From: Cytophaga aurantiaca DSM 3654
GTDB lineage: Bacteria; Bacteroidota; Bacteroidia; Cytophagales; Cytophagaceae
NCBI RefSeq assembly: GCF_000379725.1
Contig: NZ_KB903626.1
Coordinates: 47,082-111,081, forward strand
DNA length: 64,000 nt
Direction of reading: 5' to 3'
In this document: positions 39,601 to 47,561 of the stretch, in pieces
Layout: each line of letters begins with the position of its first letter
How positions within the stretch are numbered: position 1 is the stretch's first letter
Notes under the pieces: generated by a model
The model's input: the letters and a program-made list of their open reading frames with translations, nothing else
Told to the model about the DNA's origin: nothing
Databases searched by the model: none
Program-made: the position numbers and the translations under genes

Positions 39601-39655
39601 AGTTGGTGATCAGATCGAAGCGTTTGAAGAAAAAGAAGTGAAGCGTACGTTATAA
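36614..39655 (+). CDS. infB: Translation initiation factor IF-2
   Basis: A 1013-residue GTPase that places initiator tRNA on the ribosome. The first IF2_N helix bundle ([20 protein letters not shown]) is followed by a long Ala/Lys/Pro linker (about residues 95-400). The linker holds two copies of an LQGL(K/T)VLGKI(D/Q)L motif and a Gly-Pro-Arg-Asn tandem repeat (five G-P-R-P units, encoded about 37547-37710). A second IF2_N region is near residue 440. The G domain starts with GHVDHGKTS (G521-S529), then [15 protein letters not shown] and NKIDKP, followed by domains II-IV. The long linker is typical of Bacteroidetes IF-2. A terminator follows. Confidence 0.97.
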   Translation: MAEEKMMRLSQVARNLNVGTSTIIDHLSAKGYEIENNPNAKITMDMYGILSKEYASSAQVKKEAESLNIGKKHMGDVVIDAGQVNIAPEHEEEDEIRIVNSNPVEVPAQETPVAVPVAEETPKVESKVSAQDDSKTTLQGLKVLGKIDLSTADKDSKKPANTAKPAEKAKSEKPAEKAKPAAKAGAQTEAPKTKAPKTEPAKQADSKIEAAKESPSEVAAPKTPVADPVEAVASPVEDKPSVAEIPVKLVQAHADKLQGLTVLGKIQLPDKKKEPTRVASSDEVVDKNKNKRKRKRLNDGPPGKPVGTNPNGPRPAGGNPNGPRPAGGPNGPRPQGSNPNGPRPAGGPNRPGAPARPNSNGPRPTLTKASEKGEVTGKQIQEKIKATMAKLSGGGNSKSGPVNRAKYRKDKRSAMADAEEERLMAEQEDAKALKVTEFISASDLASLMNVSVNEVISKCMMMGMFVSINQRLDAEAITIIADEFGYDVNFQTTGEEDDITVDDQDDPESLIERAPIVTIMGHVDHGKTSLLDYIRKSKVVAGEAGGITQHIGAYNVVTDSGKPITFLDTPGHEAFTAMRARGAKITDIVIIVVAADDSVMPQTKEAINHARVAGVPIIIAINKIDKPAANPDKIKEELSKENILVEDWGGKYQCQPISAKAGTGISELLDKVLLEAEMLELKANPNKRAVGAVIEASLDKGRGYVTNVLVESGTLRIGDIILAGAHFGRVKAMVDHTGKKLKEAGPAMPLQVLGLNGAPQAGDKFQIMETEREAREISSRREQLLREQSIRTKKHITLDEIGRRLAIGNFKELNIIVKADVDGSVEALSDSLLKLSTEEIQIRILHKGVGQISESDILLASASDAIIVAFQVRPSTSARKLAEQEQIEIRMYSIIYDAINEVKDAMEGMLEPKLEEVIHGTIDVRDVFKITKVGTVAGAYVTEGFVKRNHRVRLIRDGIVMYTGTISALKRFKDDVSEVKTSYECGISLKGYNDILVGDQIEAFEEKEVKRTL

Positions 39656-39680
39656 AATATAACACGTTTTTAAAATACAA

Positions 39681-39716
39681 AGAGAGTCATGCTGCATAGT
39701 ATGGCTCTCTTTTTTT
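39681..39716 (+). terminator. Terminator after infB
   Basis: AGAGAG-T-CAT pairs with ATG-G-CTCTCT (one mismatched pair) around a 10-base loop, followed by eight T. It ends the rimP-nusA-infB operon. Confidence 0.8.
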
Positions 39717-39823
39717 ATGCTAGTGATAAATAATAATTTCTCAATTGATTACAGCATATGATATTTCTTTATTATTTTTAACGTGTCTTTTAATATTTTA
39801 ATCTGATTAATTTTCACTTTTAA

Positions 39824-39922
39824 AACTGGCCTGAACATGATATTGAAGCCGGTGTATATTATTACCGTTTCACATACAGCACCTGTACACCTGAAAAAGG
39901 ATGGCTTCAGGTAATTAAATAA
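39824..39922 (+). pseudogene. Remnant of a T9SS type-B (CHU_C) C-terminal domain
   Basis: One frame reads 32 codons to a TAA at 39920-39922: N-W-P-E-H-D-I-E-A-G, then VYYYRFTYSTC and TPEKGWLQVIK. This matches the end of the gliding-motility-associated C-terminal sorting domain: compare N-W-D-G...ADGTYFYIIDLK...LTGWIQIIK at 63314. Directly upstream in frame is a TAA (39821-39823), and no large coding region precedes it, so only the tail of a secreted protein gene survives. The beta-barrel gene starts four bases later. Confidence 0.6.
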
Positions 39923-39926
39923 TTTT

Positions 39927-40637
39927 ATGAAAAAAATAATAGTACTTCTTATTCTGTTTTGTTGTAATCCAAAATTTATTTTTGCTCAGGATACAATACC
40001 CAAATCAACATACAGAATTACTACTCCTGTTTTAATGGATATATCTATGTATTTTTCATTAACCGGTGAAAAAGTATTTGTTAAAAAAACGATTGGTTTA
40101 ACTATAGGATATAGGCCGAGCACTCAGAACAGTGGAGAAGTTCCATTTAATACAGGCCCCTGGGCACCTTATCAAAGATGTAACTTTGCAAATAAACTTT
40201 ATTCTTCTTTTACAATAGATTTTTTTGAAAAATTTTATTTTGGAGAAAAAAATAAATCTTTTCTTATGCCGGATGCCTATTACAGGCTTTGGTAGTTTGA
40301 TACAAAAGAATGTTCATTTACCGGAACTGGTGGCAGAATCACGAACAATTATGATTACAGCTATGATGGAACCCGAACAGAACAACAACATTTAATCGGA
40401 CTAAAAGTATTATACGGGAGAACATATAAATTAAATAAGCATGGCACTCTGAGACCAATAATAGAGCCTAATGCAGGAATAGGTCTTTTTGTTAAATCAT
40501 ATACTTTTCAGACCTACAATGGTACTGTAAATAATGTTTATTATGATTATCATAAAGAAACAGGTGTTGGTCTTTATCCCTCTTTCCACATCGGATTGAA
40601 TCTAGGATTCGAATTTGATGTGAAAAAGAAAAAGTAA
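39927..40637 (+). pseudogene. Outer-membrane beta-barrel-like gene interrupted by in-frame TAG
   Basis: The ATG at 39927 begins a signal peptide (MKKIIVLLILFCCNPKFIFAQ) and a strand-rich protein (VKKTIGLTIGYRPS, LYSSFTIDFFEKFYFG). After YYRLW a TAG at 40293-40295 stops it at 122 residues. The same frame then stays open for 113 more codons (GLKVLYGRTYKLNKHG, PNAGIGLFVKSYTFQ, LYPSFHIGLNLGFEF) to a TAA at 40635-40637, and that part also reads as barrel strands ending in an aromatic strand. The complete product would be about 236 residues. A nonsense mutation in a once intact small barrel gene is the simplest reading; sequencing error or readthrough are alternatives. Family unknown. Confidence 0.65.
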
Positions 40638-40743
40638 TTCGTATTGTCTTTTACAAAATAAAATATTTTTAAAATTTTTACTTTCATAGAAAAAAATGAC
40701 GTGCGCACTGTAATTATTTTTCATATACATGTTCGTTATTGTA

Positions 40744-40881
40744 CTACCAACCCATATAATTAAATCTTCCATCATTGATGGGAGAAAAATAATAGATCAG
40801 GACCACCAATAGCACATACCACAGCACAATGAATATGTTGGCAAACGTTTTACCAAGCTTTTGTAACAAATAGCTATACAT
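40744..40881 (-). CDS. DltX-like single-TM microprotein
   Basis: A 45-residue ORF whose ATG (40879-40881) overlaps the MBOAT stop codon by eight bases, implying coupled translation. It has a short basic N-terminus (MYSYLLQKLGKTFAN), one membrane helix (IFIVLWYVLLVVLIYYF) and a short tail ending D-G-R-F-N-Y-M-G-W. Gram-positive DltX proteins have the same build and end in F-I-Y-N-E-F (from memory). The Phe, the Tyr fourth from the end and the terminal aromatic residue align. In the Dlt pathway that tail acts with DltB and DltD during acyl transfer, as I recall through an acylated Tyr. Context, size and tail all agree; the function is inferred. Confidence 0.72.
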   Translation of the reverse strand: MYSYLLQKLGKTFANIFIVLWYVLLVVLIYYFSPINDGRFNYMGW

Positions 40882-42004
40882 CTAAACAAAGGATTTTTTT
40901 ATAGGTCTGAATTACATGATTCATATCGCTGTCGTTTACCAATATGAAACTGAACACCACAAAATGGAACGTTATAAATCTTCCTACCCATTTTGGACTT
41001 ATGATATACAGATGAATTTTTTGTTGAATGAACGAATGATTGTAGTAATGCCATACATTGATTGCAATCACATGCGCCAGTGCCCATAGCATGTAGTTCC
41101 ACGAGATGCTGTGCCACAAGCCCAGTAATACCATAGAAAATAATACCCCTATATATGGATTACGCGTAATGGAATAAAACGGATAATATACATAATCTCT
41201 GCACCAGGTTGATAAAGAGATGTGCCAGCGTTGCCAGAAGTCTGAAATGTTTGTTGCCAGAAAGGGTGCATTAAAATTTTCCATGATCCGAAAGCCTAGC
41301 AATAAACTCAATCCGATTGCTATATCCGAAAAGCCTGCAAACTGCACGTATGCGTTTACTGTAAATAAAATTGTATCTGCATAGGTAGCCAGCCATTTGT
41401 AGTTTTCAAATTCAAGCCAGGCGATCAATGCTTCTCCCCTATCTGTCATCAAATAATTTCCTAAAATAATAACTTTCGCAAAGCCATATAGGATCCGTTC
41501 CAAACCTTCTGAAAATAATGCTGCATCCCAACGTCTGCGTTTGATGTCTTTTAAAAATTCAGGGAAACGGTGAATGGGACCAATTAAAAAAGATGGCAAA
41601 AAAAACAGGTACATTAAAAATTCCTTAAATGTGTGCGCTGGAATTTTTCTTTTATACATTTCAATAGCATAATGGATCTGACGAAATGAATAGTATGAAA
41701 TTCCTAAAGGCAATAGACGTTCCATCAAAATGGATTTTCCATATCCGAGTTTAAAATATAAAAAGATTGAAAAGATGATTATGCAAATGCTAATGACAGC
41801 AGCTGTTATGTTGTTGCTGTATTTTAATGTGTAATATGTTGCCAGAGTTGTAAGCAACAATATACAAAGCGACTCCGGTGCGAATACAGATAAAAATATA
41901 CCTGCAGCAAAAACGCTGGGATACAGTTGCCAGCGTTCCGGTAAGATCCAGGAAAATAAAATTACCGGAATACAAAAGAAGAGTATGTAGATCTGTAATT
42001 CCAT
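40874..42004 (-). CDS. MBOAT-family O-acyltransferase (DltB/AlgI-like)
   Basis: A 376-residue polytopic membrane protein with about ten hydrophobic segments. Hallmarks are GISYYSFRQIHYAIEMYK, FLIGPIHRFPEFL, FAGFSDIAIGLSLLLGFRIMENF, DFWQRWHISLSTWCRDYVYYP (H261) and the putative active-site histidine H298 in LGLWHSISWNYMLWALAH. Members pass an activated acyl group from the cytoplasm to an outward acceptor. It lacks the longer C-terminal part of AlgI and is close in length to DltB. The ATG follows the SGNH gene's stop with no gap, and the microprotein gene overlaps its end. Confidence 0.9.
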   Translation of the reverse strand: MELQIYILFFCIPVILFSWILPERWQLYPSVFAAGIFLSVFAPESLCILLLTTLATYYTLKYSNNITAAVISICIIIFSIFLYFKLGYGKSILMERLLPLGISYYSFRQIHYAIEMYKRKIPAHTFKEFLMYLFFLPSFLIGPIHRFPEFLKDIKRRRWDAALFSEGLERILYGFAKVIILGNYLMTDRGEALIAWLEFENYKWLATYADTILFTVNAYVQFAGFSDIAIGLSLLLGFRIMENFNAPFLATNISDFWQRWHISLSTWCRDYVYYPFYSITRNPYIGVLFSMVLLGLWHSISWNYMLWALAHVIAINVWHYYNHSFIQQKIHLYIISPKWVGRFITFHFVVFSFILVNDSDMNHVIQTYKKILCLDV

Positions 42005-42889
42005 TTATTTTGTTTTAATGATCTGCGCGTACAACCAGTCTGAATATTTTTTTCTGCCAACATCATTCAGATGTCCAAAATCATAAAAGTAGGTGAAGTT
42101 CAATTTTTCCGGAAACTGTATGTACGTTGTTTGAAATTCTTTTTGATAAGAATTCATTAATTTTAAAAACACCTGCTCTTGTATACCTGAATGCAAAACA
42201 GATTCCGTAATAGCAGGCCTTGGAATGTGGATCAGATAAATCTTTACTCCACGTTTGCTTAACTCCGCTAATTTTGAATGCATGTATTTGCGGTCATTAA
42301 AGCTTACCGATTTCCGGTTTATATATTGGTACCCGCTTGTATCACTCAATACGCCTGAAATTATTTTTCCGCAATAGTCCGGCATTCTATAGTTTCCGGC
42401 ATTCATGGAAATGGTTGTTTTTAGATTGTATAAAAAATATGCTCCTTTAAAAAAATGATCTTTTAATGAACGTTCATCTTCTACCTTATAAGCAAGCTGA
42501 TCCGATTCAATTAAAAGGATATCCGGTAAATGAATCAACAGAGAATCAAATACACCAACGTTGTTCAACGTATTTAAAATTTCTGTATTCGAATTTAAAA
42601 ATACTTTACTCAAACACACATTGGTATACTGATTCTGGTATTCAGAAGAACACGCGATACCATGTCCTACCAGAGAAGAACCGATAGCAACTACCTGAAT
42701 TTTTTCCGGATAGCTGTCAATATTCTTTAATGTATTTTTTAGTAAATAATCTGCTTCGAGTGTATGTCTTGTGTATGCAATGTGCGCTGAATATTTATTT
42801 GCTAAAACGGTACAGCCAATAAATAAAACCGCTACAATACACAACGTAATAAACCACGATTTAAGCGGAGGATATTGCTTAGACAACAT
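42005..42889 (-). CDS. Membrane-anchored SGNH-type protein (DltD-like role)
   Basis: A 294-residue protein with one N-terminal membrane helix (about residues 12-30) and an extracytoplasmic SGNH-like domain. Block I is VVAIGSSLVGHGI with the likely nucleophile S72. Block V is YDFGHLNDVGRKKYSDWL with D270 and H273. Between MBOAT and adenylating-enzyme genes it takes the place of DltD or of AlgJ/AlgX/PatB-type partners, which carry out the final acyl transfer. Sequence identity to DltD is not obvious by eye. Its start overlaps the end of the A-ACP gene by 11 bases. Confidence 0.8.
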   Translation of the reverse strand: MLSKQYPPLKSWFITLCIVAVLFIGCTVLANKYSAHIAYTRHTLEADYLLKNTLKNIDSYPEKIQVVAIGSSLVGHGIACSSEYQNQYTNVCLSKVFLNSNTEILNTLNNVGVFDSLLIHLPDILLIESDQLAYKVEDERSLKDHFFKGAYFLYNLKTTISMNAGNYRMPDYCGKIISGVLSDTSGYQYINRKSVSFNDRKYMHSKLAELSKRGVKIYLIHIPRPAITESVLHSGIQEQVFLKLMNSYQKEFQTTYIQFPEKLNFTYFYDFGHLNDVGRKKYSDWLYAQIIKTK

Positions 42890-44726
42890 TCAGTGTATGC
42901 TTTTTTAAAATGCTTTCAATCGACTTAAAATTGTTCATGATCATGATCTCTGCCGCGCTGAATCTAGTATTGAATCGTTCTTCCAGTTTTGTTACCAAAT
43001 GCAGATGCGCCATGGAGTCCCAGCCATTGATAGAATTTGAATTGTCGTTGATGGAAAGATTACTTGCTTCAACTTTAAATGAAATGGCAGCGATTCTGAA
43101 GATCTCTTTTTGCAAATCAAATTTTGCATCCGGAGATTCAGCATCATTATTATAAATCGATTGTTCTATTTCTTTGATCTGAACCTTTCCTGAAAGACCT
43201 TTGGGCAATTCATCATAGATCAAAATATCTGCAGGCATTTTATTGTGTTCTAAATGTTCCGATAAATATGCAGCCAAAATATTTTTATTCATTTTGCTTT
43301 TGTCTTTTGCAACAATGCACGCAATGATTTTTTCTCCGAACACTTCGTCTTTTACTCCAATGCAAATACTCTCCATAATCTCCGGATGCGTATTTATTAC
43401 TTCAGAGATTTCTTCCGGATGAATATTAAATCCGCCGACAACTACAATATTTTTTTTACGTCCGGTAATTTTTACAAATCCTTCGGAGTCAATAATAGCA
43501 AGGTCGCCGGAAGAGAGCCAATCATTATTCAGAACCAATTGAGTTGCAGATTCATTTTTATAATATCCTTTAAACACATGATCTCCTTTGATCATTAATT
43601 CTCCTTCTTCTCCTTGAGGAACTTCCTGATTATGCTGATCAACTATTTTTATCAGACAATCTACCGGCTTACCTACCGTACCGATTTTTTTAATTGTTTT
43701 ATCCGGACCAGAAAATAAAGAACCAGCAACGGTTTCTGTTAAACCGTATACATTTACAATTTCAGTTTTAAATGTCTTCTCGAAATTTGTCCAGAGATAT
43801 TCTTCAATATGCGCAGAAACAGAAATAACAAATTTAAAATCCGGACTCTCAAAACTGTCTTCGTAATTTTCAGAAAATTTATACAGTATGCTTATGATTG
43901 CCGGAACAACAACTAAGTGACTGATGCGGTATTTATATATGCCTGTTAAAAACTCTCCAGTTAAGCCAATCTCAAATTTCTTTAACGGTCTTACCAATGT
44001 AGCATTACAACATGCTGCAAGCACAGGTCCCTGTATAATACCATCTGCATGATACAGAGATAAATTATTTAAGATGCGGCTTTGATGATTCATTCCATAG
44101 ACCTTAGTCAAGGTATTGATATGCTCCCAAAGATTTTTTTGAGAGATCATCACACCTTTCGGATCTGAAGTTGTTCCCGAAGTAAATAATATATAGGCGA
44201 TGGTTTCGGGTGCAGGTTGTTTGTACGTCATCATTGATGCAGATAACGAATCCATAATAGCCGGATACGAATCCCCATCTTCAGTCGGATCAGTTGATGC
44301 AGAATTTTTCAGCAGCTTTTTAAATAACGAACCTTTCTTTTGTGTTTCCTTTTTACTTAAACAAAATTGCTGTTCCTTATTTATGTTCCATTTTTCAAAG
44401 AGATACTCTTCCAGTACACACATTTCAGGCGCAGCCTGTTCAACTATTTTTTGTGCGCGAAATGCATTTATCTCCGGATCTACAGATATTACCGTAACTC
44501 CGCTTACAAGGCCTGCCATGAAGAACAGCGTAATATCGTATTCATCTTTTAATGAAATGAACATTTTATCCCCTTCAACCAGTCCCTTTGAATGAAATAG
44601 ATTATTAATCTTAACAACATCTGTAAAAAATGTTCCGTAAGAATACTGCTTGCCAATAATTTCTAAAAAAACCTTTTTAGTTAAATCTCCATTAAGGCTT
44701 TTATTCAATAGCTCTTCAATTTGCAT
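42879..44726 (-). CDS. Acyl/aminoacyl-adenylating enzyme fused to a carrier protein
   Basis: A 615-residue ANL-family protein. Adenylation motifs are YILFTSGTTSDPKGVMIS (about residue 178), VNVYGLTETVAGS, SSGDLAIID, ITGRKKNIVVVGGFNIHPEEI and the C-terminal LPKGLSGKVQIKEIE with the catalytic Lys. Residues about 535-613 form an acyl-carrier domain with GWDSMAHLHLVTKLEE, where S571 would receive phosphopantetheine. This combines in one chain what DltA and DltC do separately. The acyl substrate (amino acid, acetyl or fatty acid) cannot be read from the sequence. It overlaps both neighbours by 11 bases. Confidence 0.88.
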   Translation of the reverse strand: MQIEELLNKSLNGDLTKKVFLEIIGKQYSYGTFFTDVVKINNLFHSKGLVEGDKMFISLKDEYDITLFFMAGLVSGVTVISVDPEINAFRAQKIVEQAAPEMCVLEEYLFEKWNINKEQQFCLSKKETQKKGSLFKKLLKNSASTDPTEDGDSYPAIMDSLSASMMTYKQPAPETIAYILFTSGTTSDPKGVMISQKNLWEHINTLTKVYGMNHQSRILNNLSLYHADGIIQGPVLAACCNATLVRPLKKFEIGLTGEFLTGIYKYRISHLVVVPAIISILYKFSENYEDSFESPDFKFVISVSAHIEEYLWTNFEKTFKTEIVNVYGLTETVAGSLFSGPDKTIKKIGTVGKPVDCLIKIVDQHNQEVPQGEEGELMIKGDHVFKGYYKNESATQLVLNNDWLSSGDLAIIDSEGFVKITGRKKNIVVVGGFNIHPEEISEVINTHPEIMESICIGVKDEVFGEKIIACIVAKDKSKMNKNILAAYLSEHLEHNKMPADILIYDELPKGLSGKVQIKEIEQSIYNNDAESPDAKFDLQKEIFRIAAISFKVEASNLSINDNSNSINGWDSMAHLHLVTKLEERFNTRFSAAEIMIMNNFKSIESILKKHTLNVV

Positions 44727-47505
44727 AGATCTCTTCTACTAATAAATGTTTTATAATTTTCCCATTGGATGTATATGGAAGTTCTTTTTTAAAAATTATT
44801 CTCGAAGGCAATTTGTCTTTGCCTGCTTCTTTTTCAATATATCCTCTAAGTTCAGTGATCAATTCTTTATCTGAGCCTGAATCATTTTTGGCTACAACAA
44901 ATGCGGCCATCTTTTCTGTTTCATCTTCTACATAACCTACTACAGCAGCAAATTCAATGCTTGGATGCTGTTCAATCAATTCAGCAATCGGCTCTAAATA
45001 AACCAATGTATCGGTACTTGTTTTGATTAGTTCTTTCGCTCTTCCAACCAAATGTACCTGACCGCTTGCATCCATCGTTGCAATGTCTCCTGTATAGAAC
45101 CATCCATCGCTCATACACAGTGCTGTAAGATCTTCACGTTGATAATAGCCCTGAAATATATTTTCACTATACAATCTGAGTTCACCCGGCTCTCCATATG
45201 CTGCAGGTTTTCCTTCGGTATCAACGATCTGAATAAGTGCATCAATCGGCAAACCTATTGCATCTTTATTGTCGGCAGTATTTCCAAGAAGTTCTGCAAT
45301 ACACAAACCTGTAGTTTCTGTTAAGCCATAATAATTGTAAATGGCTTTGTTGTAATGTCTCAAAAATTCTGCCCGCACTCCTGCACTCAATTTACTTCCT
45401 GTACACAAAACTTTTTTAAGGCTTACTAATTGATTCTGAATGTGTGATTGGAATGTATTAAACTGATTGTACAAAGCGGGATTTCCCACGAGTATAGATA
45501 CCTCATTTTTACTAATGCACGCTGCAATAGAAACTGCGTTTTGTATCGTACTATAGGAAGGAACACAAATTGCAGTACCGCTTATTACAGGTACAATGCA
45601 TGCATTTCTAAAACCGCTCATAGACTCCAATCCTCCGATAGCAAGAAAAATATCTTCCTGATTCCAATCGTATGTTTGCGCCATTAACCATGCACTGCGT
45701 ATAAGATGTCCCTGGCTCAATGCAATTCCTTTGGGCACTCCGGTTGATCCGGATGAAAAAAGCAATACCGCATCTGATGTATGTGTTACAGAAGATGAAT
45801 TGTAATTCTGTTCTTCTGTTTCCAACCAGTCAGAAAAAAACAGATCATTACCTTCTGCTTCATCCGTTTCATCAAACGTAATAAGAGGTATTGAATGATT
45901 CGAGTCTATATTTTCATGCGGAACGTGAGTCGATTTAAAAATTAAAGTAGGTTTAGCAATGGACAGTATGTATTCAATATCTTTTTTACTTGCTTTATAA
46001 TTAACCGGAACAAGGATTACGCCGATTGATAAACATGCCCATGCAAGTAAAATCGCTTCCGTATGAATCGGACTAACAAGCACAATGCTATTGCCTTTAT
46101 TTAAGCCGCATGCAGATAGTTTTTGAATGATGGATTGAACGATTTCATCCGATTCTGCAAATGTTATTACGCTTCCGTCGTCTTCATTTAAAAGAGCAGG
46201 AAATGTTTTGTACCGGTCAACAGCTTGCTGCCATTGACTTGCAAATGTCTGGTCAGAATAAGGAACAAACAATTTCTGTGAGCCAATAAAATTCTGCTGT
46301 TGATGCGCCTTTTCAGAAATGGGAAATATTTCTATGAGACCAATCTCTTTAAGTGCATCTGCTTCAGAAATAAGATCGTTGATGCTTATAGAAATGCGTT
46401 CTGAAATTTGCTTTAAGGTCAACGATTTACTGGACCAGTAAAGCAATTTCATTTGAACATCATTCAGCACATACTTATCTGCTTTCTCAATCTTCGGCAA
46501 ATATGGAATATGCCTTTCTAATAAATAGCCTACCTGTTTATCAAGTGCATTGTAATCTAAGATCACGTTGTCCTGTTCAACACGCAGCAATGGATTGATA
46601 AGTATCCGGCAGGAAGCAATAATTTCATCCCGATTTTTATAAGGCTTTAGTACTTCTGTACTCCACGATTTTGGAAGTAACGCGGCTAGTGCATTGTAAT
46701 CTTTGGTATTGTAATCCGATACCAAAGGCCTAGAATGTTCTTTTCTTAGCAGATCATTAAACTGAAACAGATCGGGTTCAGAAAAAATATATCCGTTATG
46801 CGTTCCATGCTTTGCAATCTGATCAAATGTTTTTTGATATACTTCGCCATGCAATTGATGTCCGCCGCGATCAAAGTAAGGAACCGGTTCTGAATTACTA
46901 AGATGCACATGAGGAAAAATAATTGCTCCATCCTTTTTACTCATACGCAACACTTCTTTTAATAAAAGTGTCTGATCAAAACGGTGCAGAAGATCTAAAC
47001 CTATAATGAGTGATACACTTGCATCTTCGATCGGAAAAGGAGATGTATGATCACAAAAAACAATTGTATTTTTTGTTCTGTTCTTAAACCAGTAGGTAAA
47101 ACCTGCATGACCAAGCACATCTTTATTTCCTTCCCAGGTGGTTATAATTTCATTTTCAGGAAATATTCCGGAAACGAGTGACGTGATCCAGCCACTGCGA
47201 TCCCACAGGATTAGTATTTTTTCTTCCGAGGAAATTTTAGTTTTTACGAGTTCTAAAAAAGGCAATAAAGCTTTGGTAGCTTCATTGAATGGCTGAAAGC
47301 TTGCGTAGATATCTACAAAAGGCCTGCGGCATTTTTGTTCGATATATGATTTATATGTTTTTGTTTTTTCACGGATCTCCTCATAAAAATTTTCATGGGT
47401 ATCGGTGAGTACTTTTTTTCTTTTATCAAAAAAAACAATGTTTTCAAAAGAAGGAACATCATCGATAAAATGTTTTGATAAATAAGAGTGGTTTATTTTA
47501 ATCAT
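44716..47505 (-). CDS. Methyltransferase-like domain fused to AMP-forming ligase
   Basis: A 929-residue two-part protein from ATG 47505 (an upstream TTG adds three codons). Residues about 95-200 look like a degenerate class I methyltransferase (KILILWDRSGWITSLVSG, SVSLIIGLDLLHRF, LLKEVLRMSKKDGAIIFPH). A helical stretch near 355-405 resembles a winged helix (LTLKQISERISISINDLISE). Residues about 420-925 are an ANL adenylating domain with LLFSSGSTGVPKGIALSQ near 580, YNYYGLTETTGL, FYTGDIATMD and a C-terminal TSNGKIIKHLL Lys. No carrier domain is visible, so it may load the carrier domain of the next protein or act as a partner to it. It is the first gene of the five-gene operon. Confidence 0.82.
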   Translation of the reverse strand: MIKINHSYLSKHFIDDVPSFENIVFFDKRKKVLTDTHENFYEEIREKTKTYKSYIEQKCRRPFVDIYASFQPFNEATKALLPFLELVKTKISSEEKILILWDRSGWITSLVSGIFPENEIITTWEGNKDVLGHAGFTYWFKNRTKNTIVFCDHTSPFPIEDASVSLIIGLDLLHRFDQTLLLKEVLRMSKKDGAIIFPHVHLSNSEPVPYFDRGGHQLHGEVYQKTFDQIAKHGTHNGYIFSEPDLFQFNDLLRKEHSRPLVSDYNTKDYNALAALLPKSWSTEVLKPYKNRDEIIASCRILINPLLRVEQDNVILDYNALDKQVGYLLERHIPYLPKIEKADKYVLNDVQMKLLYWSSKSLTLKQISERISISINDLISEADALKEIGLIEIFPISEKAHQQQNFIGSQKLFVPYSDQTFASQWQQAVDRYKTFPALLNEDDGSVITFAESDEIVQSIIQKLSACGLNKGNSIVLVSPIHTEAILLAWACLSIGVILVPVNYKASKKDIEYILSIAKPTLIFKSTHVPHENIDSNHSIPLITFDETDEAEGNDLFFSDWLETEEQNYNSSSVTHTSDAVLLFSSGSTGVPKGIALSQGHLIRSAWLMAQTYDWNQEDIFLAIGGLESMSGFRNACIVPVISGTAICVPSYSTIQNAVSIAACISKNEVSILVGNPALYNQFNTFQSHIQNQLVSLKKVLCTGSKLSAGVRAEFLRHYNKAIYNYYGLTETTGLCIAELLGNTADNKDAIGLPIDALIQIVDTEGKPAAYGEPGELRLYSENIFQGYYQREDLTALCMSDGWFYTGDIATMDASGQVHLVGRAKELIKTSTDTLVYLEPIAELIEQHPSIEFAAVVGYVEDETEKMAAFVVAKNDSGSDKELITELRGYIEKEAGKDKLPSRIIFKKELPYTSNGKIIKHLLVEEIYAN

Positions 47506-47561
47506 TATGTACAAATAATACTATAGCTTACTTAATATCAAAATTGTATTTATGAATACCA

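Noticed and set aside
3432..40637. Genome-wide reassignment or suppression of TAG, suggested by in-frame TAGs in two genes
   Set aside because: TAG ends several intact genes here (rsmI, rpsU, xerC, the MBOAT gene, the binding-protein gene at 62201), so it is a normal stop codon; local nonsense mutations are simpler.
40899..41117. 72-codon ORF inside the MBOAT gene
   Set aside because: It is another frame of a well-supported membrane protein gene and shows His/Cys-rich, low-plausibility composition.
47506..47561. chrA as part of the Dlt-like operon
   Set aside because: The 56-base gap contrasts with the overlaps inside the operon, and chromate transport has no functional link.
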